A stretch of 64,000 nt of DNA. Source: Aphrocallistes beatrix (taxonomy: Eukaryota; Porifera; Hexactinellida; Sceptrulophora; Aphrocallistidae). Numbering within the stretch: position 1 is the first letter of the stretch; every line of letters begins with the position of its first letter. The DNA lies in the NCBI GenBank assembly GCA_963281255.1, contig OY725494.1:124001-188000 (forward strand), given 5' to 3'. Under the pieces are notes generated by a model, which made no database searches, was not told the DNA's origin, and worked only from the letters and a program-made list of their open reading frames with translations. Below are positions 9,399-21,459 of this stretch, one piece after another. The position numbers and the translations under genes were made by a program.

Positions 9399-12300
9399 AT
9401 GCCAATATTAAGAATACTTGTGCTGTGTGCACTCATCACAGCCGCTCTCTCTCAAAGTAAGTTAAACTTAACTAACTTTAACGAATTATTTATAGTTGTA
9501 AACTTAATATAATACAACAATGTTTTTTCTACAAATTTCATCATTTGTTCATCTCCATAGCAACATAAGCTCATATAGAAATATGCAATAGCAATTTCTG
9601 AAATGAAACGGTTAAAACCAGATGTCATCTCTTCAGGATCACATATATGCCATTCACCCTAGCAACATAAGCTCATATAGAAATATGTACACTAAAACGC
9701 GTACATCTAGCTAAACTTATTCAATGAAGGTTATTTATTTTAAATTCTTCTCCAACAGATAAAGCTGGTGGTTCTGCAGGAGGAGCTGCAGGAGGAAGTG
9801 GAGTAGTTGTAAGTAAACAATCAATTATACACAAACATTCTTGTAAACAATAACATGATTACATTCTCCTTAAATTAGTGTCAAAATGGAGTACAAGGAG
9901 AGGTTGGACAAAAGGGAGCACCTGTAAGTAAAATATTAAGTAAATAATTTGTTAGATTTTTCACTGTCATTTAAAAATAAAATTATATTAGAATTAATAT
10001 TTTTAAAACAAAAAATTTATTTCACATAGGGAACAGGTGGAGACCCAGGTTTTCCAGGATCATCAGGATCTCCAGGCAACCCTGTAAGTTCTAGCCTCAA
10101 CGAAGGTGTGAATTTCCGCAGATTTCCATCGTTTAACTTTTCCTTTTTCAACAGGGCTCATCAGGTCCACCAGGAAACCAAGGTCCTCCCGGACAAGACG
10201 GCCAAGATGTGAGTTGTTGTTTTTGATTTAGGCGAGCTTGTGTTCTAACTTCTTTAAATATTTCACACCTCTTAGGGTTCCCCTGGACAAGATGGAGTAA
10301 CTGGATTACAAGGTAGTCAGGGAGAAACGGGGCCACTTGGACCGACGGGACCCACCGGAAAAGTAGGACAGAAAGGAGAACCTGTAAGCTTGTTTTTTTA
10401 ATAGAATTTTGAGACGTAATAGACAAATTTCTTGTGTGTAAATGAAAAATATTAATAAAGTCAATAAAGTTGCAAAAAATGCTAACAAAAAATTCCAGAA
10501 AATGCAAAAGAAGATTCCTTTAACTTTGTTATTGCATCACTGCAAAATTATTTCAATTCAATTCTACTACAATTATTGCAAATTTTTATAACCAAAATGT
10601 TTGCAGGGTCTTCCAGGAAGAAATGGAGGGAACGGTCGACCAGGAACGGAAGGAAATACGGGAGACAAGGGAGACCCAGGATCTGCAGGAATACCCGGAG
10701 CACCAGTAAGTCCCTTCCCTTCAAAAAATAAACTTAAAAATACCAAAATATTTCAAAAGCGTATACATTTTTGTGATTTTACAATCACTTTTCGATATTA
10801 GTTACTTATTAGCAACTCGAGTTTTGCTCACAAAATGGTTGCTAATACGCGAAGTTGCAAATAATGGAACATAATTAATACAAAATCAACACCTGAGATC
10901 TGAAAATTGGTTGCTAATAGAGCAAAACTCCACTGTTTTATACATTTTCGTACAGGGAACTCCAGGCCAATCTGGACCGCGTGGAAATAGAGGAAGGCCA
11001 GGTTCCTCCGGTGCCAATGGTGTCAACGGAAACCCAGGACCCCAAGGATCCCCTGGACCCCCGGGTTCAACCGGAACACCAGGAACGTTTGGAGCGCGAG
11101 GACAGAAAGGAGCTCTCGGACCGAAAGGATCGACTGGAGATCCAGGTCCAGTTGGACCCGAAGGAGGCAGTGGCGTAGGCGGGCAATCTGGAGCTGATGG
11201 AGAATTGGTGAGTATAAATAGAGTGAAAAATTCGAATTCTTTGAAATCTATTTTGACCATCTTTGGATTTGGAAAATATTTTACGCACTTTACAAACTTC
11301 GAAACTTAAAAAGTCTTCAACGAAATTTTCAACAGCTGGCGAATATCATAAAAAATTTGTTATTTTTAACATTATTTTTAAGCTCAACCTTTACGTTTTA
11401 GGGACAAAAAGGTTCCAAGGGAGAACAAGGGTCATTTGGACCCATCGGAATAGATGGACCGCAAGGAGGCCCTGGCGCTCCAGGATCCCGCGGATCCCCC
11501 GGAGACAGAGGATCATCTGGTTCCCAAGGACCCCCTGGACCCCCTGGATCTGGAGGTACATACTTACGTGTCGCAATTGGACACATCGGATAATATACCG
11601 TATAAACTCGAATAGCTTCCAGGCCTTCCAATAATCTTTTCTTTTTGTACAGTGGAATTTGCTTATTAGCAACTCGGGTTTTGCTTATAAAATGGTTGCA
11701 AAGTATATAAGGGAACAGAATTAATACAAACTCTGCACTTGGGACTTGAAAACTGGTTGCTATAGAGCAAATTCCACTGTACTTGCAAATCTGGATTCTG
11801 TTAACCGCCTTCAATCTCGGTTAACAGTGAATAAAATCTTATATCGGTTAGCCGATCTGCTTTATTTTCTAAATATGCGCGGGTAATATTCATTGAAAAC
11901 TCGCATATTACATCTGAAAAATAGTAATTTCTGGCATTTTGCATAATAACTGATGGAGAATGCCTGTTTCAGGTAATATACAGTGGAATTCGCTTATTAG
12001 CAACCATTTTATGAGCAAACTCGAGTTGCTAATAAGCGAATTCCACTGTACATAATCCCTGAAATCTTCCAAGTATTTACATAATAACTGAGTTGACGTT
12101 TTAACTGTAACAAATATATACAGTAGAACTCGGCTAGTACGTACTCGGGATACAACGTACTCATTTCTCTGAACCAGAATTCATTTATTATATAGATTCC
12201 TATGTAATATCAACTCGGTTAGCACGTACTTACGGATAGTAACGTACTTTTTTCCGGTTTCCGGAGGGGTATCTACTAACCGAGTTCTACTGTATATATA

Positions 12301-15300
12301 TATACATATATATTTAGGTCCCCCTGGAGAACCTGGGTCAACTGGAAGGCAAGGGGTACAAGGAGACTCTGGAGACACGGGATCAAGTGGAAATGACGGA
12401 CGTGATGGAGCGAAGGGGAACAAGGGTAGAGATGGACAGTCTGGACAATCAGGACCTAGCGGACCTAGAGTCAGTACTGAACAATCTGAATTCTTAAACT
12501 CGTTTCCAGAAAAAAAGCCCCGATTTTTTTTGATCGAATTTCTCAAATTCTTTAGGGACAACCAGGCCCAGCAGGAAAAGACGGCCGTACAGGAGCAGTT
12601 GGATCCTCAGGACCACAAGGGTCCCCTGGAAACCCCGGGAGTCAAGGATCAAATGGAGACAGCGGTGATAGAGGATCACAAGGACCCCCTGGTCCTCCAG
12701 GAAACCCTGGTACGTCTGGACGGGCTGGTTCCTCTGGAAATTCCGGACAACCTGGAAACCCTGGAGTGAGGGGACTATCTGGAACACAGGGTCCACCTGG
12801 ACAAGTTGTGAGTGAAGAATTTGTAGATTTTTATAAATTACAATAGGATTCGCCTGTTTATACTAACAAGCGCGCTTCGTTTGCTTGCGCTGCGCTGCTT
12901 GCGGACACTTTGTGGGCGCCTGGAGTTACTCAATCTAGCCTATTTTGGGAATGTATCGACTTTATATAATATTGTAAGCAAAAGTTAACAAATAATTTCT
13001 CATAGAGATCTGAAAATATATAATATTTATACTAATTTTCTCTAAAACAGAAATTGGCTTCTATTTAGTAATAATTGCGGTTACATAATTGAGTAAGAAT
13101 TCTTGATAGTTTCTGATATGAAGTATACTTTTAACAATTTTTGTAAAAGTTCAACTTATGTATATACAAGTAGTATTTATCAAAAATAAAAGTTGATATG
13201 AATTCGGATGTACATCATTTTGGTAACTAAATTGTGTACTTTCGACAGAAAACCTGAAATGTCATTATTTGGCAAATAAAATCCATTATTTTGACACCCA
13301 AGATAGGAGTCATAATACTAATTATTTGCCAACAGAATACTATTACAGTCGACATTGGGTTTTTTACACTGTTTTTTTTTACTGTTTTGGTGCGAAAAAT
13401 CTGAGTTTCAGGTACAGTAGACATCGGGGTTTTTTAATATCTTTTTTTGACATTTTTTCCATGCAAATGGGGTATTAAAAAACCCAATGTCTACTCATTG
13501 TCCAAGAAAGCGGCGATGTTCGGGACAGAGTTGCACGCGGGCCGAAATTTGTAACCGCGGCCCGCAAGAAGCCCGCAAGAAGCCCGCATAAATATTTTTG
13601 GCCCACTTTGTAAGTTACTAACTATAGAGAGACACTTAGGGAATCCTTTTATGGGAGTTGTACTACATCCTTATGAATTCAGGATAGGAGTTACAATACT
13701 AATTATTTGCCAATATAAGATGTTAGTTTTTCCTGTTTAAGCCATTTTGGGCGGGGAAGTCATATAAATTTGGGGTCCAGACTATAAATAGAAAAGTGGC
13801 ATTAATTGCCAACAGAATACTATTACATACATCCATATGAATTCAGGTCCATTACTTTTAAGTTAATCTTTTATTTTAGGGGTCTATTGGACCAGCAGGA
13901 GCCGTTGGTCCCAGAGGGTCTGAGGGGGCACAAGGAGACCCTGGCCCAACAGGGGCGCAAGGAGATGCGGGCTCATCAGGACAAGACGTAAGTCCAATTT
14001 TTAAAAATTACACTTAAAATTCGTGGCTAATTTAATTGTTGATTGAAATGCTCCATATTTTAGGGTCCCCAAGGTCTTCAAGGTTTGAAGGGTGCTCGAG
14101 GTGTTGAAGGGACCGCAGGGGATCAAGGAGAAACGGGAGACATAGGACTCACAGGAGGTATCGGTCTCCCGGGACCCCCAGGTCTTGGAGGTGGTGATGG
14201 TATAGTTGGAAATAGTGGAGACCAGGTAAGGTTTTAAAACCACAACTTTTATATTCGATTCAAAAGTTGACTAATTCATGAATTATCAATGAATTACTCA
14301 AGATTTGAAACTAAGATAATGAAAAAAATATTTGATTTTTCGCTTTGGGACTGAGGAATGTTTGAGATTTTGAATAATTCATTAATTAAATGATTCAAAT
14401 CATTTCAAACACTTTAGGGTGAAGAAGGGCTAAAAGGTGACAAGGGTCAACAAGGTGACCAAGGGCAGGTGGGACAGTCAGGAAATCCAGGAGAGGGTGG
14501 GGACATAGGAACCGCAGGACAGAAGGGAGAAGTAGGCGCGGCTGGACTCAACGGAATTGATGGGAATACCGGCGGCAGTGGCGACACAGGTGACCCAGGT
14601 ATCCAAGGATCCCCAGGAGCCAATGGGGCACAGGGGCCAGTTGGACCACCAGGAAATGACGGTACCCCGGGTACAAACGGACAGGCCGGAAGTCAGGGAA
14701 GCCGAGGAGACACTGGGCCAACTGGGCCAGTTGGGACAACTGGGAATCAAGGTCCCTCTGGTAGTAACGGACAACAGGTGAGTAATCTGAAAGATTGAAT
14801 TCACTTTCGGTTTATTTTAAAAAAATACTTATACACAACGATCATCGGCGATGATTTTTGGTGGTATGGTGGAAATAGTTAGCAAAAAAACGGAAATAGT
14901 TCGACTTTCCAAAAAAGGAAATAGTTCACATAAAAAAACACCATTATTTAATCCGAATGATAAAAAGTCGAACTATTTCCTAAATCTGCAATTCGAACTA
15001 CGTATTTCCTTTTTCGAAAAGTCGAACCATTTCCGCATTACCCTTTTTAGAACGCATATTTAATTTTCGGGCGATCCCGGGCATTTAATATTAAGTCATC
15101 GCTAAAATCCGCGATGATCGCTGTATGAGTATACTTTTATTTTAAATGTGGAATTATCTGAAATCTTCGCTTATAGGGACCACCAGGACCTCTAGGATTA
15201 CAAGGATCTCAAGGGAACCAAGGAGCACAGGTACTACAACCTCTCCATATATGTTCATGTACCCATTTTCTTTTTTTATGACACCTTTTAGAAAAAGCCT

Positions 15301-18300
15301 TCAATAATTTTTTGCATTCTTTAGGGACCAATTGGTAATCCAGGACCCCCTGGTCCCCAAGGACCCGCCGGACCCGAGGGACCCCGTGGAGAGTCTGGAT
15401 CTCTCGGTCCCGCCGGAGATAGTGGGAGTGGTGGTGCTGGAGGCGGAGAAGGAGCCAAAGGAGACAAGGGATCAACAGGTGTTGGTGGCTCACTGGGACC
15501 ACCAGGAGAGCAAGGACCGATTGGAGATTCTGGACCTTTGGTACGTCTTGTTCTAGATGGAATTTCAAATTCAGGTGACTCTGCTTAATCGGGACACTTT
15601 GGTCCCGGATATTTTGTCCCGATTAAGCAGAGCTCCCAATTAACCGATGAAGTTTAGTATTAGTTTCTATGTATGGGAACCATTTCGTTCCTAGAGACTT
15701 GTCCCGATTAAGCGGAGTTGACTGTAATATTTTAAAAAAACTAAAATGCTGCAGTTTTCGCTTCGGCATTCTTCAAAAGTCCATTTTTAGGGATCAGAAG
15801 GACCAATCGGACCCCCAGGTGTTCCAGGTATTCAGGGAGCTGAAGGGGATCAAGGAGGCCAAGGAGAAGTAGGACAACCTGGGCGTGACGGAAACCCAGG
15901 GCAGAATGGAAACGCTGGTCCGCCCGGTGAAACTTGTGTTGACGGATCGAACGGAGATAGAGGAGACGTGGGTGCACCTGGATCCCCTGGGGATCAAGGA
16001 AACGATGGAGTGATTGGAGACCCTGGGGCAGTTGGAGGTAGAGGAACTTCTGGACCACCCGTAAGTTCTCACACTAGCTTGTTCGTAGGGCATTATACAA
16101 CCCTCCAGAGATACGCTCCTACTCTTAAACCCATACATTCTCATACGCCTAAATCGATAAATAACACTATAATCAGGGGTTTTTTAAGGATTTGCTGGAG
16201 GTCCACCCATTTTATGATATTCAGTACATTACGAATGTTAAGAAATTAGAGGTCCTTTTGGGCCCTCTAATTTAGCTTAAAAAAAACTGACTATAATATA
16301 GGGTAAATTGGTAATAAACCAAATTTTCACGCTCCTAAATACTTTCGTGTTTAAACTCATTCGCCTAAAGGAGCGTCTCGCGCTCCTTTATAATTCCTTG
16401 CTTGTTTGTATCTATTTAGTTTTGATAGAATTTAACGCATAGAATAAAATGAGACTTTATTTTGCTCAGAAAACAGATGTATTGTGGAATTTCAATACAA
16501 ATTCTACATTGGTTTTCTGATCAAATATACAGTCTCGAATAAAATACGTTTATTATCCCAAAATGGTATTTTTTCCTATTACAATTAATTGGAATTCTTG
16601 TACATCCTAGCTATGTACTAGTCTTCAAACTTTTCCCCAGACTGTTTAAACCCCAACTCAACCTTTGGAAGCTAGTTTCTAGCATATAAAGGTGTGAAAA
16701 TATACATATAACCTTTTTTATTGCTATACATTACAATAGAATTAAGAATTTATATAAGTTATAACTTAGTATCAATAACAATGACAGTCTATTGTAGTGT
16801 CGTACAATGATTTGTATTGAAAAGGTGTGAAAATGTTTAACATTTTTTTGCAGAGGTGTGAAAATTTCGCTTAGATCTTCGAACTTGATCATAGACTCAT
16901 CATCTGACACCTACATGCCAATTTTCATATCTCTACGACTTCTTCAAACAATTCGGACAAACAAAAACAAAAAAAAAAAAAAAAAGTTTCAATATATAAG
17001 ATGTTGAGATATAAAATTTTGAGAGTTTGAATGCCACTGTACTAACCCAACTTTTAAAACATTCCACTGACTCACAGGGCACACCAGGAGCTACTGGAGC
17101 CCCAGGAGCCGCTGGATCAGTCGGCCCCCAAGGAATAAACGGCGCCCCTGGATTCAGAGGAGGAGATGGACCCCCCGGACCCCCAGGCTCCCCCGGTCAA
17201 CCAGGACGGCAAGGTGGAGCTGGAGACTCAGGTCTCACCGGTCTCCAGGGAGAACGCGGAAATGATGGTACCGATGGACAGACAGGACAGACTGGAGAGA
17301 GGGGACAATCTGGACCACCTGGTCTTCTTGGACCCCCAGGACCCCCTGGATCATCTGGACCCCCTGGTGCACCCGGAGCCAGCGGGAATGATGGACAGAA
17401 TGGAGCGACAGGATTGACAGGATCAGCTGGTCAGTAAAACTTTTTTTAGATAGAGACAGGGGGGGAAAAGTGCTAAAACTGAATTACATTATTGCCAACC
17501 ATTCAGGCATTTTAAAATCCAGGAATTTTAAGTCAATTTATTCGTTCATTAATCGATTTTTATTTGTAATAAAAGGATAGGAATGTGAAAAATACAGTCG
17601 ACTCCGCTTAATCGGGCCACTTTTGGCAGGACCGGAATAGCTCTCACACATAGAAGCTAATACAAAATATTTTCGGGTAATAGGGTTCTCCGCTTAATCG
17701 GGTCAAAATGCCCTCTGACCGATGTGACCCTATTAAGCGGAAATATGCCTAAATTTAGTTTTTAACTAATAAAATTGTGAAAATGATTAGCACCTATTAT
17801 TTTCCCGTCAAAATCCAAGGAATATAATTCAAGAAAGTACGTAATTATTATATTTTCTTCCAAATAGGTCGAGATGGATCACGAGGAGTTTCCGGTTCAA
17901 AGGGATCATCTGGAAGTAAAGGAGACAGGGGAGACACGGGATCCCAAGGTGACAAGGGTTACAACGGTGCGCAGGGAACTCCTGGTGCGACTGGATCCCA
18001 GGGAGGTGTCGGTTCAATCGGACCCCCTGGACCAGCTGGGTCATCTGGTCCCCCAGGACCCGGCGGTCCACCAGGAAGAGATGCAGAAAACGGACCCCCC
18101 GGTCAACCTGGACCAGCTGGTTCCCCAGGACGCTCCTGTTCCGATGGACAAGATGGACAATCTGGTCCACAGGGACCCCCTGGACCCCCCGGTAAGCCCC
18201 CTCTCCCTCCTCCTCTTCCAATTCAAATTATTTACAGTTTAATGTTTATGAATTATTTCCCATAGGACCTCCCGGAACTGTTGTTAACAACGGCGCAGGT

Positions 18301-19190
18301 GGTAAATACTCCAGCTCTCACATGGAATTCCATAATGGCCTTCCCGTTGTCAGGTCAGATCTGTTTGAAAACTATAAATACTCGAATAGTTGTGTAGTCA
18401 TGGTTTCATTTAAATGTATTCGTTTTGTACAGGAGTTGTGCTGATTGGTTCCAAGACGAGTATTTGACTGGAAACAGATTCGCTTCTAAGAAATTCGCTT
18501 ATTGCAATCCGAATGACGGCTCCACCTACGACACAATGGCTTGTGCTTGTGAGAGTACTGAGATTGACTCAAAGACCTCTGTCGTATACTCCTGTATGAA
18601 TGGAACCATCACTGGATTAGTGAGTTATTTTCCTCGAATTAAAAAAAAAATATATATATATATATAACTTTTCAATTTGGCATATTCTAGGATGAAGATG
18701 AAGTTATTCAGTACAGCCCCTCAGTCTCAACTCAACTCCGCTACCTCGGACTTCTCTCTGACGTCATGAAGATAAAGGTGCCGTGTGGATCTGGGAAGAT
18801 CGAACTGCCTGGATACAATGTTGAGGTTTCGGAATGCAGATTTGACCTGGAGGTATGTAATGCACTTGATCAGTGTTTCTCTCAGGATTATTGGAAAGCG
18901 CGTTAATTTCGCAATTTTTGTGCGGTTTATTCGGGTAAATTGCATTATTTAACAACAAAATCGCGTTATTCGGCAAGCTAAGCGTGCTAAACACTGCACA
19001 TGATTAAGAACAGTTTTTTTTTACAAAGTGTAAATTTTATTTCAATTTTTTCGTGTAGACGAGTGTTCAAGAAATTCTCCTACAGCCAGAATACTTACAG
19101 ACCAAACTACCCGTAGCAAGCTTCCCATCTTCTTACAGCTTAAACGCGAAGAGTGAAGTGTGCTTTGGAGTTAGAATGAGTCAGAAATAA
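9399..19190 (+). CDS. Fibrillar-type collagen A (23 coding exons)
   Basis: Exons I place: 9399-9456, 9759-9808, 9879-9923, 10030-10083, 10155-10208, 10276-10383, 10607-10705, 10956-11207, 11402-11555, 12318-12469, 12556-12807, 13880-13987, 14064-14225, 14418-14777, 15177-15230, 15325-15540, 15791-16060, 17078-17429, 17868-18191, 18266-18353, 18433-18619, 18691-18852, 19059-19190. They join in frame to about 1230 residues. Order: signal peptide (exon 1), short Gly/Ala linker with one Cys, then about 335 uninterrupted Gly-X-Y triplets (near 1005 residues), a GGKYSS telopeptide-like motif and a COLFI-like C-propeptide of about 165 residues with eight Cys and the calcium loop NPNDGSTYD. Most helix exons are 54, 108 or other multiples of 9 nt beginning with Gly, the fibrillar-collagen gene signature. 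It is secreted and expected to form extracellular fibrils. There is no TSPN or VWC module. Collagen B is its tandem paralogue. Confidence 0.93.
10798..10937. mobile_element. Family G element (pogo-like ends), degenerate
   Basis: Contains CTTATTAGCAACTCGAGTTT and ends in CTCCACTGT, matching the better copies at 11648-11782 and 11979-12050. It lies in a collagen A intron, and its left end is eroded. Confidence 0.6.
11648..11782. mobile_element. Family G MITE
   Basis: Ends TACAGTGGAATTTGCTTATT and AATTCCACTGTA, a pogo/Tigger-like terminus with TA flanks. Lies in a collagen A intron (11556-12317). Confidence 0.75.
11979..12050. mobile_element. Family G minimal MITE
   Basis: Only 72 nt: two perfect terminal repeats TACAGTGGAATTCGCTTATT joined almost directly, so the whole insert is a hairpin. 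In the same intron as 11648-11782. Confidence 0.8.
12119..12294. mobile_element. Family H MITE (pogo-like)
   Basis: Ends TACAGTAGAACTCGGCTAGT and ACCGAGTTCTACTGTA, with internal copies of the end motif (ACTCGGTTAGCACGTAC). A second copy is at 61679-61799. It ends 23 nt before a collagen A exon acceptor. Confidence 0.8.
13345..13497. mobile_element. Inverted-repeat element in collagen A intron
   Basis: Left arm CAGTCGACATTGGGTTTTTT and right arm AAAAAACCCAATGTCTACT, with an internal partial copy CAGTAGACATCGGGGTTTTT. The pattern of ends repeated inside resembles families A, D and H. Confidence 0.65.
14860..15046. mobile_element. Family M inverted-repeat element
   Basis: Built from repeats of AAATAGTTCGACTTTCC and its complement (GTCGAACTATTTCC). 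A larger double copy is at 58594-58915. Lies in a collagen A intron. Confidence 0.7.
15571..15726. mobile_element. Family A' element (CAGGTGACTC ends)
   Basis: Starts CAGGTGACTCTGCTTAATCG, with internal GTCCCGATTAAGC and a right end GCGGAGTTGACTGTA. It is a variant of family A with one different end. Others: 23658-23797, 39721-39792, 56491-56648 and 63891-64000. Confidence 0.75.
16078..16410. mobile_element. Family N repeat with nested family O insert
   Basis: Outer motifs CCCTCCAGAGATACGCTCCT and GGAGCGTCTCGCGCTCC also frame 47010-47395. The run is interrupted at about 16170-16290 by a different element (GGGGTTTTTTAAGGATTTGC ... TTTAGCTTAAAAAAAACT), whose reverse-complement copy sits at 62735-62912. 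Confidence 0.65.
16443..16540. mobile_element. Family P inverted-repeat element
   Basis: Paired motifs CTCAGAAAACAGATGTA and TACATTGGTTTTCTGATCA; same family as 7204-7300. Lies in the 1.0-kb collagen A intron 16061-17077, the rest of which shows only AT-rich sequence. Confidence 0.6.
17593..17740. mobile_element. pogo/Tigger-like MITE, family A (3' truncated)
   Basis: Left end TACAGTCGACTCCGCTTAAT intact; right side stops within CCTATTAAGCGGA, missing the last part of the terminus. In a collagen A intron. Confidence 0.8.
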
Positions 19191-20511
19191 CTAATCTTGA
19201 CACTCTCTCTCATCATTAATTACATATCCTGTCTCTATGTATTATTTGTACATTCGTTACTGTGTAGTAAGGCTTTGGACTAACTGCATTTATTATTTTA
19301 TTATTTCTTACCTAATTGATGTAGTTATTGTACATAGATCCATTTCAGTTTTGTATGTTTGGTAACATATGTGAATATTTAAAAAAATGATTAACTGTCT
19401 ACTCTTTGGGCTAGGAATATCCACGAAAAAAAAAGAAGAAAGTATTTCTTTCCAATTGAATCGCATTTTCAATATTTTAAGCCGATAAATGAGTTAAAAT
19501 TTAAGTTAAATCAAATTTATTCATCGAATGAGATGGATAACTGATTAGAACCAACCCCACTACTTTCTTTTTAGAACAAATATGACATTTAAAATACAGT
19601 TTTATGCGATAATATTGGAGAAAAACAAGAATCAGGTTCGTAACTACCATTGAGGCAGAAGAAGCATCTTCCTCGCCTTAGAGATTCTAGAGCAGGGGTT
19701 CTTAAACTTTTTGACCCCATGCCCCCCTTGGCCAATATGTGGATTAGCACGCCCCCTACGCGGCTACACCTACACTTTTTCAGACCACCAAACTCGGAGA
19801 ACACACCTATTTTCTAATATAATTAAGAATATTATGCATCCCTTACAATATACTTACGCCCCCCCTAGTTTAAGAACCCATGTTCTAGATACATATCTGA
19901 CTGATTACTCTGAAATTCAGTGAGAAAGCGTGTCCTTTGCTCCTTAAATTTTCAAAATAAATTCGCCTTAAATGCCTGATATTCGTTGAGTTGGATAAAC
20001 ATGGTAGAGGTTAATATAAGGCCTTAGCCACCAGGTGTGAAGTGGTCAGGTTGAAGCCAGTCCAATCGTACAAAATGGTCCCTTTTGAGGCTAAATTGGT
20101 TAAAAGTGGTCAGGTTTAAACCGGACCGGATTGGGGATAGATCCCTATTTTATGATTCCTCCCATTCAGGGGTGTTGCATTTCAAAATTATTTTTTATAT
20201 TTGATCGATTGCTGTTATATTTGGAACAGTTTGAAAATGTAATCTTGATTCGTCTTTATTTTAAAAATTCAAGATTATTTAGTGCAGTGAATTGTGTTTA
20301 CTGTTTAGAATGTGTTAGAATATTCCAGAATCTTAAAATATCAAATAAAAAGATTCTGTCCCTCCTCCCATTCTCCCTTTCGCTCAATAATACCGCTCCG
20401 ATGCCGAAATATTTGATAGAAAATTTTCAAAATTGCATAAACAAACTTTATTTACAAAATTTAACAATATTAGACTAAAACATCAAAAAGAAAAGGCAAC
20501 AAAAGGACAGA
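19191..20511. other. Spacer between collagen A and CDC123
   Basis: Collagen A 3' UTR, a hAT-like MITE at 19693-19882, a repeat at about 20030-20130 sharing the GTACAAAATGGTCCTTTTTG-like stretch seen near 7478-7540, and AT-rich sequence before the CDC123 start. The 115-codon ORF at 20131 is not supported. Confidence 0.5.
19693..19882. mobile_element. hAT-like MITE
   Basis: Ends CAGGGGTTCTTAAACTTTTT and GTTTAAGAACCCATG, typical of non-autonomous hAT elements. Flanks TTCTAGAG and TTCTAGAT agree at 7 of 8 positions, consistent with an 8-bp target duplication. Confidence 0.78.
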
Positions 20512-21459
20512 ATGGCTGAGAAATCGAAAACTTTGATTCTGAATACTAACATTTTGAGTGAGAGTCTCTTCTACTCACAATTCAACATATGGTACCCAGT
20601 GTTCCAGGACTTAAGCATTCCAAGCAAACTAATCCAACTACCAACAGAATTTATAGAATTCTTAAATTATGAGACCCCAAATTCTGAAAATGATGAAAGC
20701 ATTCCTAATGACTTAACTGTTCCATCTTTTCCGTTGTTAGAACAGGAAATTCGAAATTGTATTGAAGAATTTGGTGGTTGTGTTTTTCCTAAAATGAATT
20801 GGAGTGCTCCTTCTGATGCTTGTTGGATTAAATTCGGAAATAATTTAGATTGTAAAACTTTCGTGGAAATTTTCGATTTGTTAAAAGGTTCTGATACCAT
20901 TGCAAACTTTGATCTTTGTGATGATATACGAAAGAAAATTTGCGAAAATTCACACCCTTTTGGATACTACTTGGTGCTTAGAAAATGGTGTGATATTGAA
21001 CCATCCTGTGAGTTTCGCTGCTTTGTCAAAAAAACGGAAATAATCGCAATTTGCCAGAGAAATTGTTGTGATTTTTACCCTTTTTTACGGGAATTCGAAG
21101 TCAAAATTATTGCAACAATTAAGAGCTATTTTGAAGAGAATATGAGAGGAAAGCTACTAATCCCAGACTGTGTTTTTGATTGCTACACGTGTTCAGATTT
21201 CTCACAAGTTGTTCTGGTCGATTTCGCGGCTTTTAACACGATTACAAGCAGTCTTCTATTCTCATGGGAAGAGTTGGAGACGCCGTGGATAGGTGTGAAA
21301 TTCCGCATGCGAGAACAGCAAGGAATTATTCCCTCAGAGAAACACGTAGCTAGTGTTATTCCGGAAGATTTTATTGAAATGGCAGCTGGAAATAACGAGC
21401 ACAAACTCGCAGATCTTTTGCAACTCTCTAAAGATAGTTTTCAAGAGCTTAAGTCTTGA
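20512..21459 (+). CDS. CDC123: CDC123/D123 family eIF2 assembly chaperone
   Basis: Intronless 315-residue protein; human CDC123 is 336. Family signatures in order: FNIWYPVFQDLSIPS (about 24-38), FGGCVFPKMNWSAP with the ATP-grasp lysine (about 88-101), CKTFVEIFDLLKGSD, YYLVLRKWCDIEPSCEFRCFVK (quoted in parts: LRKWC and EFRCFVK), and SLLFSWEEL. CDC123 binds free eIF2gamma and promotes eIF2 trimer assembly in the cytosol. The normally conserved DFNPF metal/ATP loop reads VDFAAFN here, so an invariant Asn is replaced by Ala. The acidic insert of vertebrates after residue 60 is short. It lies on the same strand between the two collagen genes with no apparent functional link. Confidence 0.93.
   Translation: MAEKSKTLILNTNILSESLFYSQFNIWYPVFQDLSIPSKLIQLPTEFIEFLNYETPNSENDESIPNDLTVPSFPLLEQEIRNCIEEFGGCVFPKMNWSAPSDACWIKFGNNLDCKTFVEIFDLLKGSDTIANFDLCDDIRKKICENSHPFGYYLVLRKWCDIEPSCEFRCFVKKTEIIAICQRNCCDFYPFLREFEVKIIATIKSYFEENMRGKLLIPDCVFDCYTCSDFSQVVLVDFAAFNTITSSLLFSWEELETPWIGVKFRMREQQGIIPSEKHVASVIPEDFIEMAAGNNEHKLADLLQLSKDSFQELKS

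Noticed and set aside
10886..18226. Long antisense and alternate-frame ORFs rich in Pro, Gly, Asp or Arg
   Set aside because: Shadows of the collagen exons, produced by the 9-nt Gly-X-Y periodicity.
20131..20478. 115-codon ORF upstream of CDC123
   Set aside because: AT-rich frame with no recognisable features; CDC123 has its own clear ATG at 20512.
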